Below are positions 60,126-64,000 of a stretch of DNA of 64,000 nucleotides, piece by piece. The notes under the pieces are model-generated. The model did not search any database. It was not told where the DNA came from and saw nothing but the letters and a program-made list of their open reading frames with translations. Origin of the DNA: Ahniella sp. (lineage in GTDB: Bacteria; Pseudomonadota; Gammaproteobacteria; Xanthomonadales; Ahniellaceae); NCBI GenBank assembly GCA_016712105.1, contig JADJRU010000051.1, positions 186,001 to 250,000 of the forward strand. The letters run 5' to 3'. The stretch's first letter is position 1. Each line of letters starts with the position of its first letter. The position numbers and the translations under genes are program-made.

Positions 60126-62348
60126 CTACACCACCCGCCTGCCGCGAACCTTCTGCATCGCTGCCGCCAACGCACGTTCGACTAGCGGCTGTTCATCGAG
60201 CAGGCGGAAGCGCTCGGAAACGAGGTCGGCGGCCAGTTCCGGCAATTTCCGCTCGGCGGATTTGATGCCGTTGCCGTTGACGAACATGAAGTGTTGATGG
60301 TCGCCGCTGATCCACAGAAGTTTGACCTGCTCGATCTTGCCGTCGGGCTTGATCATTTCGAACCACTGTCCGCTCTTCAAGCCGCGTGCCCGATCGATCG
60401 ACTCGGCGAGTCTTGCCTGTGTTTCGACATTCACGGCTGTCGGCTCGGTTGCCTGCGGTGCGGTGGGTCGATCGGGGTGGTGCACGGTGTCGAAGCGCAC
60501 GCGCGGTTGCATCCGGGCCTGCGCCAACGCCGTCGCGGCGACCGGTATGTCGCGTTCGATATGCACGAGTTCGCGAAGGCCTGCCATGACCTGATCGCAG
60601 TCTCCTTCGGTAATGCCGGTTTGCTTCAGGCCGCTGCGCAACAAGGTTTCCATGTCACTGAACTGGCGGCGCCAGGGCGCGACCTGTTCGGGCGAGGCAT
60701 CGGCGCGTGGAAACGCGGCCAGCAGTTCGATCAGTCGGATCGCATCAAGCCACTCGCGCGAATCGCGGCCGTGGCGGACGTGGGTGAGGATCAAGTACTG
60801 CTGCCAGTATTGCTCGACCAGCTTGGCCATGACCACCGGCACCTCGTGTTGCCCGAGGCGCGAGCGCAGGGTTTCTTCGGTATCCCGGCGCGCCACATCC
60901 ATACGATTGCGGCCATCGGCCGCTTGTGAGGCCTTGCGTTCGGCCAGTTGCACGCGTTGCGCATCGCGGCCGCAGAATTCGCTGAGATCCTTGCGTAGTC
61001 GAGTGAAATGGTCTGCCGTCAGTTCCTTCCCGCTCACCAGATCCTGCACCATCACTTCGAGCAGTGCTTTCAGTCCGCGATCGCCGGATTCAGTCCAGCC
61101 GAGTGAGGCATGGGCCAGTTCGTTCAGCAACAAACGGGCAGGGTGTTCCTTGCGCGCCAGAAACTGAGGATCGGCGAGGGCGAGTTTGAGATAGGGAATC
61201 TGCAGGTGCGCCAGGATGGCCTGAAGGTCTGCCGGAATGTTTCGATCGGAGACGGTGTAGTCGAACATGAGACCAATCAGGTCGATGACACCGGCGTCCA
61301 GTGGACGAATCGGGACTTGATCCCCGTTACGCTGCCGGGCAAGTGCTTCAGCGATGGCATTCGACAGGGCATCACCGCGCTGTTCGCGCACCGGAGCATC
61401 CAACTGTTGAGTCAAGGCCTGAACCGCCGCAGCCAGTTCCTGACGACTGGCCACCGGTGCGTTGGCCGAGGTGTCCGTGCGATGGCTCGCCGCATATCGA
61501 AGGCCCAATGCGTTGATCAGCTCGCGGAGGGAATGGAGGATGGCCTGATCGACCGAATAGTTGCCGCCCGCGGGCGCAGCGCCAACGTGTGCGCTCGCGG
61601 AAGGTGCTGGGGCTGCGCTTGTGGGAGTCGGTGAGCCTGGTCGCTGGAACGCGCGATAGGGAACGTCAGTAGCGACTTGGCAAGCATTCAGCGCAGCATG
61701 CGCGCGCATCAGCAAGCCTTCGCAGTCGGACAGCAGTGCGCGCTCGAACAGTTTCATCAGCACGAGACGTGCTTCCAGCGAACACTCGAAATGGTGGAGT
61801 GCCGACAGGAACCCCATGCACATCACTTCCGGGCCGAGTCCGAGGGGCGTGTCGCCCTCGACTGCAGGGGCCTGCACCGTGCTCAGGCGCTTGCCAAGCG
61901 CCTGAAAATCAGCCGCATATTTCTGCCTCACGCGATTGGCCGAAGCCTGGGCGGCAATTTCGGCTTCGATGGTGTCCGGGTCGACCAGGCTCAGTGCCTC
62001 GGCCTGCATCTGCGCAGGACTTCGGCCGAAGCGCTCATTGCGAGTGCCCAGCAACCTGGCCAGCTCCGTCTGCACAAACTCGAATGCACGCGCCGACAAG
62101 TCCACTTTCGACAGGCGCAGTCGGCGCATGGTTTCAAAATGGACATTCTGCTGCTCAGCCGACCCGGCGCGTTCGGAGCGATCGAACAAGGCGTCATCGC
62201 CGCTCTGGAAGACTTGCGAGCACAGATCCTGCACCGGTTGCTGCAGCGCGGTGACCAGTGTTTCGAACAATTTGCGGTTGCGCGTTTCCGTGCCCGCTTC
62301 AGGGCGCTGGAACGGCAGGACATTACGCGAAGGAAATGTCTCGGACAT
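60126..62348 (-). CDS. DUF1631 family protein
   Basis: 740-aa cytosolic protein of the DUF1631 family found in Lysobacterales and pseudomonads. It opens NRKLFETLVTALQQPVQDLC; a long helical body includes FVQTELARLLGTRNERFGRS, LGPEVMCMGFLSALHHFECS and YLKLALADPQFLARKEHPAR. A C-terminal beta-rich segment (GQWFEMIKPDGKIEQVKLLW, FMFVNGNGIKSAERK) looks like a degenerate PilZ-type barrel. No catalytic motif is visible. The family is sometimes mislabelled as thymidine phosphorylase; nothing here supports that. It is divergent from a sensor kinase with a Clp/CRP-like box between them, hinting at c-di-GMP/Clp-linked control. Confidence 0.85.
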   Translation of the reverse strand: MSETFPSRNVLPFQRPEAGTETRNRKLFETLVTALQQPVQDLCSQVFQSGDDALFDRSERAGSAEQQNVHFETMRRLRLSKVDLSARAFEFVQTELARLLGTRNERFGRSPAQMQAEALSLVDPDTIEAEIAAQASANRVRQKYAADFQALGKRLSTVQAPAVEGDTPLGLGPEVMCMGFLSALHHFECSLEARLVLMKLFERALLSDCEGLLMRAHAALNACQVATDVPYRAFQRPGSPTPTSAAPAPSASAHVGAAPAGGNYSVDQAILHSLRELINALGLRYAASHRTDTSANAPVASRQELAAAVQALTQQLDAPVREQRGDALSNAIAEALARQRNGDQVPIRPLDAGVIDLIGLMFDYTVSDRNIPADLQAILAHLQIPYLKLALADPQFLARKEHPARLLLNELAHASLGWTESGDRGLKALLEVMVQDLVSGKELTADHFTRLRKDLSEFCGRDAQRVQLAERKASQAADGRNRMDVARRDTEETLRSRLGQHEVPVVMAKLVEQYWQQYLILTHVRHGRDSREWLDAIRLIELLAAFPRADASPEQVAPWRRQFSDMETLLRSGLKQTGITEGDCDQVMAGLRELVHIERDIPVAATALAQARMQPRVRFDTVHHPDRPTAPQATEPTAVNVETQARLAESIDRARGLKSGQWFEMIKPDGKIEQVKLLWISGDHQHFMFVNGNGIKSAERKLPELAADLVSERFRLLDEQPLVERALAAAMQKVRGRRVV

Positions 62349-62413
62349 TGGAACAACCCCTGGCCGAACGTCGGCGCTGTCGCGAAAATGTAGGGTCCTC
62401 CACCAACATGGAC

Positions 62414-62429
62414 TGTGATTTCAGTCACA
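62414..62429. promoter_or_regulatory. perfect CRP/Clp-type box TGTGA-N6-TCACA
   Basis: TGTGATTTCAGTCACA is an exact match to the CRP half-sites with the canonical 6-base spacer. It lies in the 144-bp gap between the divergent DUF1631 and sensor-kinase starts, 66 nt before the DUF1631 ATG and 63 nt before the kinase ATG, so it could control either or both. Clp of Xanthomonadales recognises the same sequence and responds to c-di-GMP. Confidence 0.65.
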
Positions 62430-62492
62430 TTGGTTCGCCGTTTGCGGCATTATTCGTACCACTGAGCGGAAAGCCATTTTGCAGTGATCACG

Positions 62493-64000
62493 ATGCATCG
62501 ACTCTTCACATGGATCCCGGCGATGGTGGCCTTGATGGTTGCCACGGGCGTGCCGGCGCAATCCGAGAGTTACCGAGACCAGCATGAGCTTGAGGTGCGC
62601 GCACTGATCGATCCGGACGCCGTGTTGTTGGCGTTGGCGCCGTTGCGCCAACAGGCCATTCAGGCGGGCAATCAGCGTGAATTGGCGCGGCTGTCGCTGG
62701 CCGAGGCAAACGCGTGTCGTGTCCAGGCCGACTGGTTCTGCCAACGGCGCGCCGGGAGCCTGGCTACTGAATCGGCGCGCGCCGCAGGTGATGCCTACCT
62801 CGAAGTGCGTGGACTCATCGTCAGCGCGCGAGGTCACGCCGCGATGCAGGATTTCAACGCCGCCGAGAAGGCGCTGGGCGAAGCCAGCTCAAGGCTTCGA
62901 GGGATGAACGAACCGATCCTGCGCGCCGACGTCGCATTGGCCTATTCATCGATCAGCGCCAGTCTGGGCAAGAGCGAGTTGGCGGTGCGTTACGCGGAGT
63001 CCGGCATTGCCGAGTTGCCGGCGGGCATGGCGGTCTCTGTGCGGGTTCGCCTGCAGCGCAACCTGGCCAAGTCGGCGGTTGACTTGCGTCGATTTGAGCT
63101 TGCGGAGGCGGCATTGCTGGATGCGCAGGCGTCGGCCACCGATTTGGATGACCCGAAGCTGCGCGGGGAAATCTGGCTCGAGTATGGCCGCATGGCGCTC
63201 GCACGCGACGATGCGGCTACCGCGCGCCGGATGGCGGGCCTGATCGGCAACGAAGCCGAGCAGTTGCAGAATTCCCAGTTGGGCGGGCTAGGGTTGGAAC
63301 TGGCCGCCCGTGCCGATCTGCTTGCCAACGACCGGGTGGCCGCGGCCAAGCGGCTGGACGAGGCTGCAGCCCGTTTTCGCGCGCTTGACCTTTATCGAGA
63401 TGAATTCCGTGTCGTTCGCGAGTTGGCCCGTTTGCGCACCGAGTCTGCCGGGAAAGGTGAAGTGATCGAGGTCATGGCAAGGCTGAATGAACTCAGCGAA
63501 CAAGTGACGCGGCGCGAGCGTGAGGTGGCGACCGACGATTTTGAAGACCGCTTGAGGTACGTTGAGCAGGAAGCCGAGCTGTCACGCGCCAAAGCCGGAG
63601 CAGAGGCCGATCGGCTGCTGGCCGAAACTGCAACTCGAGCGTCCAGGCTCAGTCGTGTCATCGCCATTGTTTCGACCCTGGCTGTTTTGGCGCTGGGTAC
63701 CTTGTACCTGGTGCTTCGGCGCACTGCCGGCAAACTTGAGGTCGCCGAGACCGAAGGGGTGAACGCTCTTGCGCGTCAGTCATGATCTGCGGAATCCGAT
63801 CAGCGGCATCCTTGGCTTGTGTGCGTCGTTGCGCCTTCAGGGTCTCGATGCTCACGCACAGAAGCTCGTCGGCTCCGTGGAATCCGCGGCACGCGGGATG
63901 GGGTCTCTGGCCCAGGATCTTCTCGACCATGGTCAACTTGAACGGGGCAAGCTGGGCTTGCGCCCGCGCCCGGTCGATCTGGCTGCCAATCTGCGCGAGT
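62493..64000 (+). CDS. TPR-containing sensor histidine kinase, frameshifted, 3' end outside window
   Basis: The ATG at 62493 (a GTG 9 nt upstream is possible) gives a signal peptide or anchor (MHRLFTWIPAMVALMVATGV). About 330 residues of helical TPR-like repeats follow (motifs LARLSLAEANACRVQADW, DFNAAEKALGEASSRLRG, LRGEIWLEYGRMALARDD). A coiled coil (about 335-385) leads to a transmembrane helix (VIAIVSTLAVLALGTLYLVL, about 390-410). The frame ends at 63785, but the next frame continues with the H-box LLRVSHDLRNPISGILGL of a HisKA domain and LLDHGQLERGKLGL to the window edge. The design is a periplasmic TPR sensor coupled to a cytoplasmic kinase; the ligand is unknown. The catalytic domain and regulator lie beyond the edge. 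Confidence 0.78.

Noticed and set aside
60126..62348. Thymidine phosphorylase, which would have fitted the pyrimidine theme
   Set aside because: No phosphorylase motifs are visible; the protein has the DUF1631 pattern, and the label seems to be a propagated mis-annotation.

Overview
The window is high-GC (roughly 60-63 % by eye) gammaproteobacterial chromosome. Gene content suggests the Lysobacterales/Xanthomonadales. Pointers are a DUF1631 protein, a type-B L31 without zinc cysteines, exported proteins ending in a short ...DGFE tail, dispersed GTCATTCCCGCG-type and CTCATCCGGCC-type palindromes, and a perfect TGTGA-N6-TCACA (Clp/CRP) box. No rRNA, tRNA, CRISPR array, insertion sequence or prophage was recognised. 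This taxonomic reading is inference; no search was possible.

Layout. (1) 1-10.2 kb, minus strand: a tightly coupled run hisS - hutH-like ammonia-lyase - lolC - lolD - comEC, then a large secreted protein running off the left edge. (2) 10.2-15.0 kb: a CNT nucleoside transporter and, divergently, a secreted beta-propeller protein. (3) 15.2-22.1 kb, minus: MCE protein - PqiC-like lipoprotein - holD-like - rimI - slt - parC. Divergent from this is dnaE2 with a LexA box touching its start codon. (4) 25.4-26.8 kb: a two-gene winged-helix / nucleotidyltransferase module resembling AbiE-type toxin-antitoxin systems. (5) 27.1-33.2 kb: DUF1456, citrate synthase, rpmE2, msrPQ, rpoN and hpf. (6) 33.2-38.4 kb, minus: kdsD-kdsC-lptC-lptA-lptB, then allantoicase and ureidoglycolate lyase. 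(7) 38.5-40.0 kb: ibaG-murA, running into about 2 kb of corrupted homopolymer sequence (about 40.04-42.01 kb). (8) 42.0-46.6 kb: PilZ protein, MFS exporter, Ca/Na antiporter and a fragmented secreted protein. (9) 47.0-59.8 kb: a reductive pyrimidine catabolism locus (cytosine deaminase-like, mmsA, ureidopropionase, preT, preA, NCS1 permease). A tandemly duplicated pair of membrane-anchored Sel1-like proteins (A-B-A-B) is embedded in it. (10) 60.1-64.0 kb: DUF1631 and, divergently, a TPR-type sensor histidine kinase cut by the right edge.

Quality warning. At least 16 apparent frameshifts interrupt otherwise well conserved genes, including essential ones (parC, murA, kdsD, gltA), and about 2 kb is homopolymer noise. 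The simplest reading is an unpolished or error-prone assembly. Interrupted genes are therefore annotated as whole genes with the suspected indel positions given.

How the parts fit. Much of the window is envelope housekeeping: lipoprotein sorting, LPS precursor synthesis and export, peptidoglycan synthesis and turnover, and periplasmic Met-sulfoxide repair. Nucleobase salvage and catabolism forms a second theme: a nucleoside permease, an NCS1 permease, cytosine deamination, PreTA reduction, ureidopropionase, MmsA, and the allantoate/ureidoglycolate branch of purine breakdown. The best candidates for undescribed biology are the A-B-A-B Sel1-like quartet, the wHTH-NTase pair and the insertion-bearing ammonia-lyase.
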